A stretch of DNA of 64,000 bases from JASGKO01 sp049840595. GTDB taxonomy: Bacteria; Verrucomicrobiota; Verrucomicrobiia; Chthoniobacterales; Chthoniobacteraceae. Under the pieces are notes generated by a model, which saw only the letters and a list, made by a program, of their open reading frames with translations, made no database searches and was not told the DNA's origin. The stretch lies in the NCBI GenBank assembly GCA_049840595.1, contig JASGKO010000039.1, forward strand, positions 1-64,000, read 5' to 3'. This document shows positions 17,727 through 26,600 of this stretch, piece after piece. The position numbers and the translations under genes are program-made. The stretch's first letter is position 1. Every line of letters starts with the position of its first letter.

Positions 17727-19067
17727 ATGGAGCAACCAATCCAAGACGCGCCGCCCCAGGAGCAGGCGCCCGCCACCCCGCCGCCGGAACCGCCGCCGTT
17801 GCCAGCCAGCGTGAGTGTCCAGGATTTCCATCGCAAGCCGATGGCGGAACTGTTGCAGCTTGCCGCCGATTACCAGCAGCGCGTCAATCCCGAGCGCACC
17901 CGCCATCATTTGATTTTTGATCTTTTGCGGTTCTTTGCCCAGCGTGGGGTGACGGTGCGGGGGGAGGGGATTCTGGAGATCAACGAAAGCAACCAGGCGT
18001 TCCTTCGCTGGAAGGAATACAGCTTCAAGCCGCTGCCGGAAGATCCGCAGGTTCCCAATGGGATGTTGCAGAAGATGCCGCTGCGTCCCGGCCATCTCCT
18101 CGAAGTGGTCATTCGCGCCCCCCAGGGGAACGAGCGCTACCTCATGGTCGGGGAAATCCTCGCGATCGAAGGAAAGCCGGCCCAAGGCTACGTCGAGCCC
18201 AAGCACTTCGACCACCTCACGGCGATGTTCCCCAATGAGCGGATTATCCTGGAAAATTCGATTACCAAATCGCTCACCGCCCGGGCGGTGGACCTCATTA
18301 CTCCCCTGGGTCGTGGCCAGCGCGCGCTCATCGTCGCCCCGCCCCGCACGGGCAAGACGGTGCTCTTAAAGGATATTGCGCGCGCAATCCGCGCCAGTTC
18401 TCCCGAGAGCCATGTGATTCTCCTCCTGATCGACGAACGCCCCGAGGAAGTGACCGATTTCCGGCGCAGCGTGGATGCGGATGTTTTCAGCTCCACCTTT
18501 GACGAGCCATCCTCCCGGCACAGCCAGGTCGCCGAGCTGGTGGCCGAGCGCGCCAAGCGCCTGGTTGAGGGGGGCAAACACGTCATCATCCTGCTCGACA
18601 GTATCACCCGCCTCGCGCGCGGCTACAATGCCGGCCAGCCGGCCAAGGGCCGCACCATGTCCGGCGGGGTCGAGTCCAAGGCGTTGATGAAGCCCAAGAA
18701 GTTCTTCGGCTCCGCCCGCAATGTGGAGGAGGGCGGCAGTCTCACCATCGTCGCCACCGCGCTTATCGAGACTGAGAGCCGCATGGACGAGGTGATCTTC
18801 GAGGAATTCAAGGGCACCGGCAACATGGAGCTCCATCTCGACCGCTCCATCGCCGAGAGCCGCATTTTTCCCGCCATTCATATTCTCAATTCCGGCACCC
18901 GACGGGAGGATTTGCTGTATCATCCCTTCGAGCTGGAGAAAGTCCACGTCCTGCGCCGTCAGCTGGCCGAATTACCGGCGATCGAGGCGATGGATGTGCT
19001 GTATTCAAATCTTAAAGCCACGCAGAGCAACGTCGAGCTGCTGCTGGCCGGACTCCGCGACTTTTGA
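17727..19067 (+). CDS. rho: Transcription termination factor Rho
   Basis: 446 residues, RNA-dependent ATPase helicase. A proline-rich, disordered head (to about residue 40) precedes the N-terminal RNA-binding domain; Walker A PPRTGKTVLLKD near 204-215 and Walker B LLLIDERPEEVTDF follow, with Q-loop/R-loop segments (GYNAGQPAKGRTMSGGV). The start at 17727 is chosen because upstream codons lie in coaE. Overlaps the ribonuclease D start by four bases. Confidence 0.97.
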   Translation: MEQPIQDAPPQEQAPATPPPEPPPLPASVSVQDFHRKPMAELLQLAADYQQRVNPERTRHHLIFDLLRFFAQRGVTVRGEGILEINESNQAFLRWKEYSFKPLPEDPQVPNGMLQKMPLRPGHLLEVVIRAPQGNERYLMVGEILAIEGKPAQGYVEPKHFDHLTAMFPNERIILENSITKSLTARAVDLITPLGRGQRALIVAPPRTGKTVLLKDIARAIRASSPESHVILLLIDERPEEVTDFRRSVDADVFSSTFDEPSSRHSQVAELVAERAKRLVEGGKHVIILLDSITRLARGYNAGQPAKGRTMSGGVESKALMKPKKFFGSARNVEEGGSLTIVATALIETESRMDEVIFEEFKGTGNMELHLDRSIAESRIFPAIHILNSGTRREDLLYHPFELEKVHVLRRQLAELPAIEAMDVLYSNLKATQSNVELLLAGLRDF

Positions 19068-20116
19068 TCACCGATACTTTATCTCTGGAAGCATTCCTGC
19101 CCGCCATGGAAGGGCAGGAGCGAATCGCCCTCGATACCGAGGCGGATAGCCTGCATTGCTATTTCGAGAAGCTTTGCCTCATCCAGATCACCGTCCCGGG
19201 CCGGGATGTGTTGATTGATCCGCTGGCCGGTTTTTCGCTGGACCCGCTGTTCGACAAGCTTCGGCATCACTCCATCGTCATCCACGGGGCGGATTACGAT
19301 CTGCGTCTGCTCCGGCGCTCGGGGTATCAGGATGCGGTCTTCGTCTTCGATACGATGATCGCGGCGCGCCTCACCGGGCACCTGGAGTTCAGCCTCGCCG
19401 CCCTGCTGCTCAAGTATTTCAACGTTACCCTGGCCAAGGCCTCGCAAAAGGCGAACTGGGCCCGCCGTCCGCTGCCGCCGCAGATGATCGAATATGCGGA
19501 AAACGACACGCGCAATCTGCTCGGGCTGGCATCGATCCTGGAGACGCAACTGCACGAGCTGGGGCGTTGGGAATGGTTCGTCCAATCCTGTGCCCGCGTG
19601 GTCGAGGCGACGAAACAAGTAAAGCAGCGCGATGTGGAGAACGCCTGGCGCATCTCCGGCAGCAACGACTTTCGCGGGCGCGATGCCGCCATCCTGCGTG
19701 CCCTCTGGCAGTGGCGCGATGAGGAATCGCGCGCGGTGGACCGCCCCGTTTTCCATATTTTGAGCAATGATGAGTTGCTCGCCAGCGCCCGGGCGGTGGC
19801 CCAGCATGGCATGGATCGGCCCGAGCGTTTGCAAGGGGGCCGGTTGCGCCGGTTCCAGGATGCGGCCGCCGCCGCCGTCGTTTTGCCAGAATCCGGGTGG
19901 CCGAAGTTCGTGCACAAGCCGCGCCTGCGAGTCACCCCGGAGCAGGAGCAGTGCTTCCGCAACCTGCGCAAGCATCGTGACGAAGTGGCGACCCGGTTGA
20001 AGCTTGACCCTTCGCTCATTGCGCCGAAAGCGGCCCTCGAAGCCCTCGCCAACGAGGCCCCCGATGCCGTGACCAGCCTGATGCCGTGGCAGCGCGAACT
20101 GCTGGGGATCCATTGA
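19064..20116 (+). CDS. rnd: Ribonuclease D-type 3'-5' exonuclease
   Basis: 350 residues. DEDD nuclease motifs: ALDTEAD (D24, E26), HGADYDLRLL and YAENDTRNLL. An HRDC domain follows (about 205-290). Trims tRNA and other structured RNA 3' ends. TTG start at 19064 overlaps the rho stop (TTGA), so translation is likely coupled. Confidence 0.92.
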   Translation: MITDTLSLEAFLPAMEGQERIALDTEADSLHCYFEKLCLIQITVPGRDVLIDPLAGFSLDPLFDKLRHHSIVIHGADYDLRLLRRSGYQDAVFVFDTMIAARLTGHLEFSLAALLLKYFNVTLAKASQKANWARRPLPPQMIEYAENDTRNLLGLASILETQLHELGRWEWFVQSCARVVEATKQVKQRDVENAWRISGSNDFRGRDAAILRALWQWRDEESRAVDRPVFHILSNDELLASARAVAQHGMDRPERLQGGRLRRFQDAAAAAVVLPESGWPKFVHKPRLRVTPEQEQCFRNLRKHRDEVATRLKLDPSLIAPKAALEALANEAPDAVTSLMPWQRELLGIH

Positions 20117-20141
20117 TGCTCACGCAGAGACGCAGAGGAGA
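20117..20141. repeat. CTCTGCGTCTCTGCGTG repeat, inverted orientation
   Basis: CACGCAGAGACGCAGAGG here is the reverse of CCTCTGCGTCTCTGCGTG; member of the family seen at 52880-52909 and 58114-58148. Confidence 0.6.
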
Positions 20142-20177
20142 TGGATTTAAACTGCAGACGATACGGAACATACCTCA

Positions 20178-20468
20178 ATGATCTTGCGAATCATCCTCAC
20201 CATGATCGCTTCTTTGCTTGGCGGGGGCGTCCTCCTGGCTGCTTCGTTCTTTGTTGTCAGCGGTCACGATGATACGCAAGAGGCCACAGTAGGCATCATC
20301 ACCAAGTATGGGCTGCCTTTTTCCTTTGCCTCGACGGCGCCGGGTTATGCGTGGACTCAGTTCGACGGCGCTGCGGCAGCTTACAGCTTTTGGATTTTCG
20401 TGGCAGTCGTCGCCGTTCTTTGCCTGCTTCTTCAGCGTCGTCACTTCATTCCAAACCGTGCGACTTAG
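20178..20468 (+). CDS. Small membrane protein, unknown
   Basis: 96 residues, two hydrophobic segments (about 3-27 and 68-86) joined by a polar loop (GHDDTQEATVGIITKYGLPF). No family recognised. Separated from the next membrane protein by about 90 bases on the same strand, possibly cotranscribed. Confidence 0.55.
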   Translation: MILRIILTMIASLLGGGVLLAASFFVVSGHDDTQEATVGIITKYGLPFSFASTAPGYAWTQFDGAAAAYSFWIFVAVVAVLCLLLQRRHFIPNRAT

Positions 20469-20555
20469 CCTCTATATGGTGCTGCGAACTTGGCGAGAGT
20501 GGTTGCGTCGTGCCCACGTCGCGTGCGCTGGGGCGCAGAGTGTTATTACCTCATT

Positions 20556-20882
20556 ATGCCCCCCTGGTTATTAGTTTGGATTATTCGGTGGATTTCGGGT
20601 GAGAGGTTCAGGAAAGCTACGCCCGAAGACTACCGTTATCATTTCGGTGCGTTTTTCTGGTCTGGGGTATTCATGATTTTCGGGACGGTTTTCGGCGAAC
20701 ATTTTCTCGACCACGCAAGCGCGGTAAGTCTTTGGATGGCTGCGGTGGTGTCCATGTCCGTTTTGCTTTGCTGTACTTTGTTGTGGGCAAGATTGGTTCC
20801 GGCAGCGGTTTCTCTTGGTCTGGCAGTAGTGGCTTGGGGTGCCTTTGTTTGGCTGGCGTTAAGAGCCACGCAGGTATTGTGA
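20556..20882 (+). CDS. Small membrane protein, unknown
   Basis: 108 residues from ATG 20556; four hydrophobic segments, motif PPWLLVWIIRWISGERFRKATP at the N-terminus. I chose this start because the upstream in-frame codons (from 20490) encode an Arg/Cys-rich stretch that does not look like protein. No family recognised. Confidence 0.5.
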   Translation: MPPWLLVWIIRWISGERFRKATPEDYRYHFGAFFWSGVFMIFGTVFGEHFLDHASAVSLWMAAVVSMSVLLCCTLLWARLVPAAVSLGLAVVAWGAFVWLALRATQVL

Positions 20883-20999
20883 TTTTAAAAGGGAGCTTAC
20901 TTTTAATACTCATTCGATAGGCCAAGGGGTGACTTGGGGTGCGGCGATGTTGATGGGAAGCTTTGACCTCTTGGAAACTTTTCGGCAGGCACTTTTTTC

Positions 21000-21263
21000 A
21001 TGCCTTGCACTGTCCAAGTCCAGCTCTCCGCGCCGGATCCGAAACTTATCCACGAGTTCCGCAACTTCGGTGAGGATGTTTACCGACGGCTGCGCGAGGA
21101 GTGCGAGGTGTCGATTGCCGAGGTTGACGCTTCCGCTAGCGAGTTTTGCTTGCGAGGAATTCGCAAGCGTGAGGTCCGTGCTACCATCGCCAAGGTGCAG
21201 AAGTTGGCAGCAAGCTATCCCAAGCTGTCACCGGTTGAGATCTGTGAGGTGCCAGAGGCCTAA
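21000..21263 (+). CDS. Hypothetical small protein
   Basis: 87 residues, soluble, alternating strand and helix (VQVQLSAP, EDVYRRLREECEVSIAEVD, FCLRGIRKREVRATIAKVQ). The pattern is compatible with a small alpha/beta fold, but no family is recognised. Isolated, with no close neighbour on the strand. Confidence 0.5.
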   Translation: MPCTVQVQLSAPDPKLIHEFRNFGEDVYRRLREECEVSIAEVDASASEFCLRGIRKREVRATIAKVQKLAASYPKLSPVEICEVPEA

Positions 21264-21444
21264 TCTGCGTTCCAACGAATAGCCACCGGCGGTTTCTGAC
21301 TTTTTCTAGGGCGTTGCCTCAAGCTGAGATTTGGGGGCTTTGGCTCTTGGGGTGTGAACTGCTTTCCAGCGATTACGATAAAAGGTTGCGCAACTGGTGC
21401 GGGGATGGAGGGTTTTTCTTAAAAAGCCCTGAAAGGTAATTGCC

Positions 21445-22137
21445 ATGAAACTGCATCCTTTGATTCTCACCCTTGTGTTGGCTCTCCCGCTGCAATGGTA
21501 TTGCCGTGCGGCGGCGCCGAAGTCCGTCAATGAACTCCAGACCATCGCGGCGGCGAACCGGATGCTAGGGGGGATCGAGCAGCTTCCGGAGGCGGATCAG
21601 CAGAAGCTGCGTGCTGCGCGGGACAAGGCGCTATTTACACCGGGGCTGCAGGCGGCGCTGGTCGATCAGCGCGATACGAACAAGGATTTCCAGCAGGTGC
21701 TCCAGACCGCGCTGCTGACGGCTGATCCGAAGATCGAGCCGATTCTGGCGAAGGTGAACCGGACGGGGCGGGGGTTGTTGCAGATGAATGTGCAGTTACT
21801 GCGCAATGGTGGGGGCAAGGGGCCGCTGGGTGATCTTTCCGATTCGGAGCGGCAGGAGGTGGTGAATGCCTTCATGCAATCCCGGCAGCAGCCGCAGGTG
21901 GAAGACGCGCGACAGCGGATGATCACGGCGAATCAAACGGTGATCAAAACGCTCCATGCCGAGATGGTGAAGGCGGACCCGACGCTGGCACCGCTGGTGC
22001 AGCAGTTGGGGGGCGGTCAGTCCCGGCAGCCGGGGGCGCGGCTGCGTAAGCAGCGGAACTTTGCACCGGATGGGGCGGCTGAGATGCCGTCGCCGACTCC
22101 ATCCCCCTCGCCGATGGAGTTGGGGACTGGTGCGTAG
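21445..22137 (+). CDS. Exported hypothetical protein
   Basis: 230 residues with a signal peptide (MKLHPLILTLVLALPLQWYCRA, cleavage likely after AAA). The mature part is helical and Gln/Ala-rich, with no recognised motif; the C-terminus is Pro/Ser-rich (PSPTPSPSPM). Probably periplasmic. Function unknown. Confidence 0.6.
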   Translation: MKLHPLILTLVLALPLQWYCRAAAPKSVNELQTIAAANRMLGGIEQLPEADQQKLRAARDKALFTPGLQAALVDQRDTNKDFQQVLQTALLTADPKIEPILAKVNRTGRGLLQMNVQLLRNGGGKGPLGDLSDSERQEVVNAFMQSRQQPQVEDARQRMITANQTVIKTLHAEMVKADPTLAPLVQQLGGGQSRQPGARLRKQRNFAPDGAAEMPSPTPSPSPMELGTGA

Positions 22138-22638
22138 CGATTTCTGAGACTCCCCACGATGGCGTTTCCACTTTATCGCCAGCCTTGAAAGAGCGGATTA
22201 AAATGGGGCGAGAATGGCAGGCGGTGCTTTCGGTTACCATTCCAGGGCTCAAGGTCTGAGGAGAAATAGGGAATCCTCGGGCGTTGCCCCGGGCTATCAT
22301 TAGAACGGGCCGTTGGTCCTTGCTTCGGGAATGGCTTTCGAGATCGACTTTGCGGGGAGATGAAAGGGAGGGATTTGGCTGTGCGGTAGGGGCGAGACAT
22401 GTCTCGCGTGGAGAAAGCGGCGACGAGTCGCCGCAGTCCAAGGGCGTGGAGACGATGGTGGCCTTGAGCGTAGTCGGGTATTCCAAGGGCTGGAGTCTTT
22501 CCTCGACACGAAGCGGGCTGGGGAGCGCACTCGGGACGTGTGGGCTCTTCCAAGCAGGGAGGAGCCGAAAAGCAAACGAGACTGCCGGGGCAGTCTCGTT
22601 GCAAAAAAGCTGAAATGATTAAAAAAGCGGTCGAGCGA
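22138..22638. other. Repeat-bearing gap of about 500 bases
   Basis: No credible gene on either strand. It contains the second GCGGCGAC-family hairpin repeat (22392-22450), direct TCCAAGGGC(G/T)(T/G)GGAG units near 22437-22495, and the GGGGCAGTCTC motif near 22587. Nothing else stands out. Confidence 0.6.
22392..22450. repeat. Dispersed hairpin repeat, GCGGCGAC family, copy 2
   Basis: GCGAGACATGTCTCGC palindrome, then GAGAAAGCGGCGACGAGTCG and CCGCAGTCCAAGGGCGTGGA; nearly the same as 5203-5252. Confidence 0.8.
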
Positions 22639-22860
22639 CTAGGAGCCGGAGCCAAAGGCAGCGCCAGTAGCGTTGCGAGCGGGGTAGTCGAGGACTTTGT
22701 TATGCCAGGCCTCACGATTCACTTTTTGCTCATGCTTCGTCCAAGGGCCGTTCGGTTTGCCCGGCTTGTAGAGATCGCGGCGATTGGCGAGGGTGGTGCA
22801 GGACGAGAAGGTGGCCGCACAAAAAGCGGCAAGGACAACAAGGGAGAACGCAGATTTCAC
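22639..22860 (-). CDS. Small lipoprotein
   Basis: About 73 residues from GTG 22860: VKSAFSLVVLAAFCAATF then a lipobox ending at FSSC, so the mature protein would be lipid-anchored at Cys. The remainder is polar and basic (RRDLYKPGKPNGPW). Start chosen to fit the signal peptide; no strong ribosome-binding site seen. It resembles the small lipoprotein at 31856-32050 in layout (C-x-x-x-NR-x-LY). Confidence 0.6.
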   Translation of the reverse strand: MKSAFSLVVLAAFCAATFSSCTTLANRRDLYKPGKPNGPWTKHEQKVNREAWHNKVLDYPARNATGAAFGSGS

Positions 22861-23005
22861 AGATAAGATGGGAGCAGATTCGCCGAATGCTGTCAACGAA
22901 TGAGCCGGGAAAAGTGAGCGGCTTTCAAAGGACTCCACTTGGAGTGTTAAAAGCTTGCTATCGGGGTGTCACTTGTGCGCATATTTTCCTAACCCATCAA
23001 AAGTT

Positions 23006-23377
23006 ATGCTCGACGGATTTAAAAAATTCATTCTACGCGGCAATGTGGTTGATCTGGCAGTCGGTGTGATCATTGGCGCAGCCTTCGGGGCGGTGGTTAC
23101 ATCTCTGACTACCGATGTAATTACTCCTCTCATTGGTCTGATCGTCGGTAAACCCGACTTCAGTGGGATCCACGCTGGACCGGTGCTCATTGGTAAGTTC
23201 ATCAATGCCATTGTGAGTTTCTTCCTGCAAGCGACGGCGGTCTATTTTGGAATCGTCATTCCGCTTAATAAGCTGATGGCGATGATGGCCAAGAAGCAGG
23301 AGCCACCACCACCAGCCCCGCCGACTCCCGAGCAAGTGTTACTTGCCGAGATTCGCGACCTGCTCAAAGCGAAATAG
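23006..23377 (+). CDS. mscL: Large-conductance mechanosensitive channel
   Basis: 123 residues. Opens under membrane tension to release solutes on osmotic downshock. Two transmembrane helices with the signature FKKFILRGNVVDLAVGVIIG at the N-terminus and FFLQATAVYFGIVIPLNK, periplasmic loop, then Pro-rich linker and a C-terminal helical bundle (EQVLLAEIRDLLK). ATG 23006 is the family start; a terminator follows directly. Confidence 0.96.
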   Translation: MLDGFKKFILRGNVVDLAVGVIIGAAFGAVVTSLTTDVITPLIGLIVGKPDFSGIHAGPVLIGKFINAIVSFFLQATAVYFGIVIPLNKLMAMMAKKQEPPPPAPPTPEQVLLAEIRDLLKAK

Positions 23378-23410
23378 GGTAAAGCCCCCGAGTTTCATCA
23401 AATTTGCGAA

Positions 23411-23440
23411 AAGCCACCGATCATGATCGGTGGCTTTTTT
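23411..23440 (+). terminator. Rho-independent terminator after mscL
   Basis: AAGCCACCGATCATGATCGG then TGGCTTTTTT: a perfect palindromic stem of about 11 bp followed by a T-tract. Confidence 0.9.
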
Positions 23441-23605
23441 GTTTTTCTGGTTTTTTTAGTATTTATAAGAGCGGTCTTCAGAGAAGGGGATATTTTTAGC
23501 AGAAAAATGGGTTCCAAATCCGCGATTCCCCGAATAGTGGGCATCCGATTTGCTTTTTAAGAGGGCACCTTTCCACGCCACGCATTCGTGGGAGGGGTGA
23601 GTTGT

Positions 23606-26600
23606 ATGCCGAAATTAACCATTAAACTTCCCGGTGTAGGTGAGATTGCCCATGATTTGGTGGGCAATTTGATTTCCGTCGGTCGATTCCAAGGGAACAC
23701 CATCCAAATTAAGGATGCCTCGGTCTCCGGACAGCACGCGCAGCTTCAAGCCATTCCCAATGGCTTCCGGATCAAGGACTTGGAATCCACCAACAAGACT
23801 TTTGTCAATGGGGTGGCAGTGAAGAGCTGGAAATTCGCGGATCCGCCCAAGTGCGGTTTGGCACGGTGGACTGCTATCTGGAGGCGGAGGGCCAAGCCCA
23901 GCCCGCCCCGGTCCCCGCCGCTCCACCAGCCAACGATGCCACCCGGCAACAGATCGAGTCGCTGCTCATGGCGCGGGATGCGCTGCATAGCCACAATCAG
24001 GAGCTCATCAAGCAACGCGACACGGCGAAGGAAGCCGTCGATGAGCTCAACCGAAAAGGTTTCCCAACTGGAGTCCGATCTTAAAAAGGCGATCGAAAAC
24101 CCGGGCAAGGCAGAGCTGGAGAAAAAGATTTCCGAAGCGATCGTGCAGTTGGAAACGCTCAAAAAAGAGCGCGACACGGCGAAGCAGGATGCCGAGGCCC
24201 GCAATCTTCTCCTGGTTGAGACCAAGAAAAAGCTCGACGATCTGGAGAAGCAGCAAGCCGAGCAGGAAAGTACTGGCGGCGAAGCGCAAGCCCGGTTGCT
24301 CGAGACGGAGGAGCGGCTCAAAGGACTGGGGGCCGAGCGCGATGCGTTGCAGAAAAAACACGACGCGCTGGAAAAGCAATTCGCCGAGCAAAAGGCCCAC
24401 CAGGAAAGCACGGCTGGAACCGCCGCCAAGGATGCGCACGAGCTGGAAGAACTGCGCCAGCGGATCGAGGCCCTGGCCGACAGGGAGACCGCCGCGCGGC
24501 AACACAGCAGCGAGCTGAACGCGCAACTTCAGCGGGCCCGCACGCAGGCGGAAGAATTTAAGAAACAGCAGGACGAGGCGGCTAAATCCGCGGGAGAGCT
24601 GCAGCAAAAGCTGTCCGAGGCGGAGAAGCGAATCGAGTCCCTGCAACTGGAGCAGGCGTCCGCGAAGAACGACGACAAGGCGTCGAGCGTCCGGATCGAA
24701 GAATTACGAAAGAGCCTGGAGACCCTGCGTGAGGAACGCGACAAGGCGATCAAGGCCGGGGAGGATCTCACCCGCCTGCTCACCGAGAAGCAGGGTGAAA
24801 ATGCCGATCTGCGAGCCCGCGAAGCGACGGCCCAGGATGCACACCGCTTTTCGCTGGAACAGGTGGAAGCCGCTCGCGAGCAGGCGCACCGGCTGGAGGC
24901 CGAAATGGCCGAGGCTCGCAAAGCGACTGCCGAGAGCAGCCAGAAAGCGGCGGGAATGGCCGCCGAATTGGCCACCACCCAGGCCACGCTTGAAAAGCTG
25001 GCTGCGGAGACCAAGGCTTTTGAGGAAGCGCGTGCCGCGCTGGTCACCGAAAAAGAACAGACTACAAAAGCACTGGAGGAAACCGCCGCGAAACTGCGGG
25101 CCGCACAGGCCGGGCTCGATGCGTTCCAGGGCGAGCGCGCCACTTTTGAGGAGCAGAAAACACAACTTTCCCAGCGCTGCGATTCGCTCGCGGATGAACT
25201 GAAGACGCTCACGGCGGAGCACGACAATCTTCAGCAAAAGCACCAGACTGCGGAGGCGCAAGCCGCCCAGATGCAGACGGAACTGGCAGCGTGGCAGGAG
25301 AAGTCGGCGAGCACGCAACAGGCGACGGAAGCCAGGCTGTGCGAAGTGCAGGATCAATTGCAGGTGGCGACGCAAACGCACCTTGCCCAGCAGGAATCCC
25401 TGGCCCAGCAGTTGCAGCAACTGACGGCGGAGCGGGACACGCTTACGCAAAAACAGGCCGATCTCCAGAGTGGCGCCGAGCAGGTGCAGGCGGAGCTGGC
25501 CGGGCTGCGCATGCAGTTGGATACCACGCAGGGCGAGGCGCAAGGCAGGATCCAGAGCCTGGAGCAGGAATTGCAGGCGGCTCGCAGCGAGTGCGACGAG
25601 CTCCAGCAAAAGCAGGCGACGCTGGGCAGCGAGAGTGAGCGTGTCCAGGGGGAGTTGACCACTTTGCAAGGCAGGCTGGAAGCTGCGCAAAGCGACGCGC
25701 AGGCAAAAATTTCGGAACTGGAAACCCAGTTGCAGAACGCCCGGCAGGAGCACGAAAGCCAGGGCGACGAACTCTCGAAGCAACTGTCGGTGCTCACCGC
25801 AGAGCGCAATGAGTTGCAAAGCCGGCACACCAGCGCCAGCGCGGAAGCGGAAAAAACCGCGATGGAACTGACCGCGTTGCGCTCCCAGCTGGAAGCCACG
25901 CAAGGGGACGCGCAGAGCAAGGTGCAGGAGCTGGAGCAGCAGTTGCACTCGGCGCAACAGGCGCAGGTGACCCAACAGGAAACCCTTTCCCAGCAGCTCA
26001 GCACGCTCACGAGCGAGCGGGACGAACTGCAATCCAGGCACAGCCATCTTCAAGCGGAGACCGAGCGGGTCCAGGGAGAGCTCACCGCCTTGCGAGCGCA
26101 ATTGGAAACCGCGCAGGGCGATGCCCAGGGGCGGATTCAGAATTTCGAGCAACAACTGCAAGCGGTCGCACAGGAGCGCGACGCGGCCCAGTCCACGGTC
26201 GCCGATCTGACGGCGAAACTGGAGACGCACACGCAGACGCAGGCCGAGCTGCAAACCCGTCTGGATACAACTGGCACGGAGTTGAAAGAGAAGGTCGCCG
26301 AGCGCGAGAAAATGCTCGTCGCCGCCGAGGAAAATCTGGCCGAGCTGCAAAAGAAATTCGATTCCCTCAGCCGCGAGCACGTCGAAGCCCGCAAGTTTTT
26401 CCAGGATGCCTCGGCCAAGCTTTCCGAAGGGGAACAGCAGGCGACGGCACTGATCGCCGAGCGCGATGCGATTCGCAAGGAAGGCGAGCAGCGTGCGGAA
26501 ATTTTGCAAAGCCGGGTGGCGGAGCTCACGGAATTGCTCAGCCAGGAACGCCAGCAGCGCGAGGAGGCAGGGCAATCCCTGGCTCGTCTTGATCAGGAAC

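Noticed and set aside
23840..24060. Novel 70-residue Arg/Ser/Pro-rich insert in the FHA protein
   Set aside because: The alternative frame gives a continuous, sensible FHA end (FGTVDCYLEAEG) and helix, so the insert is an artefact of two indels.
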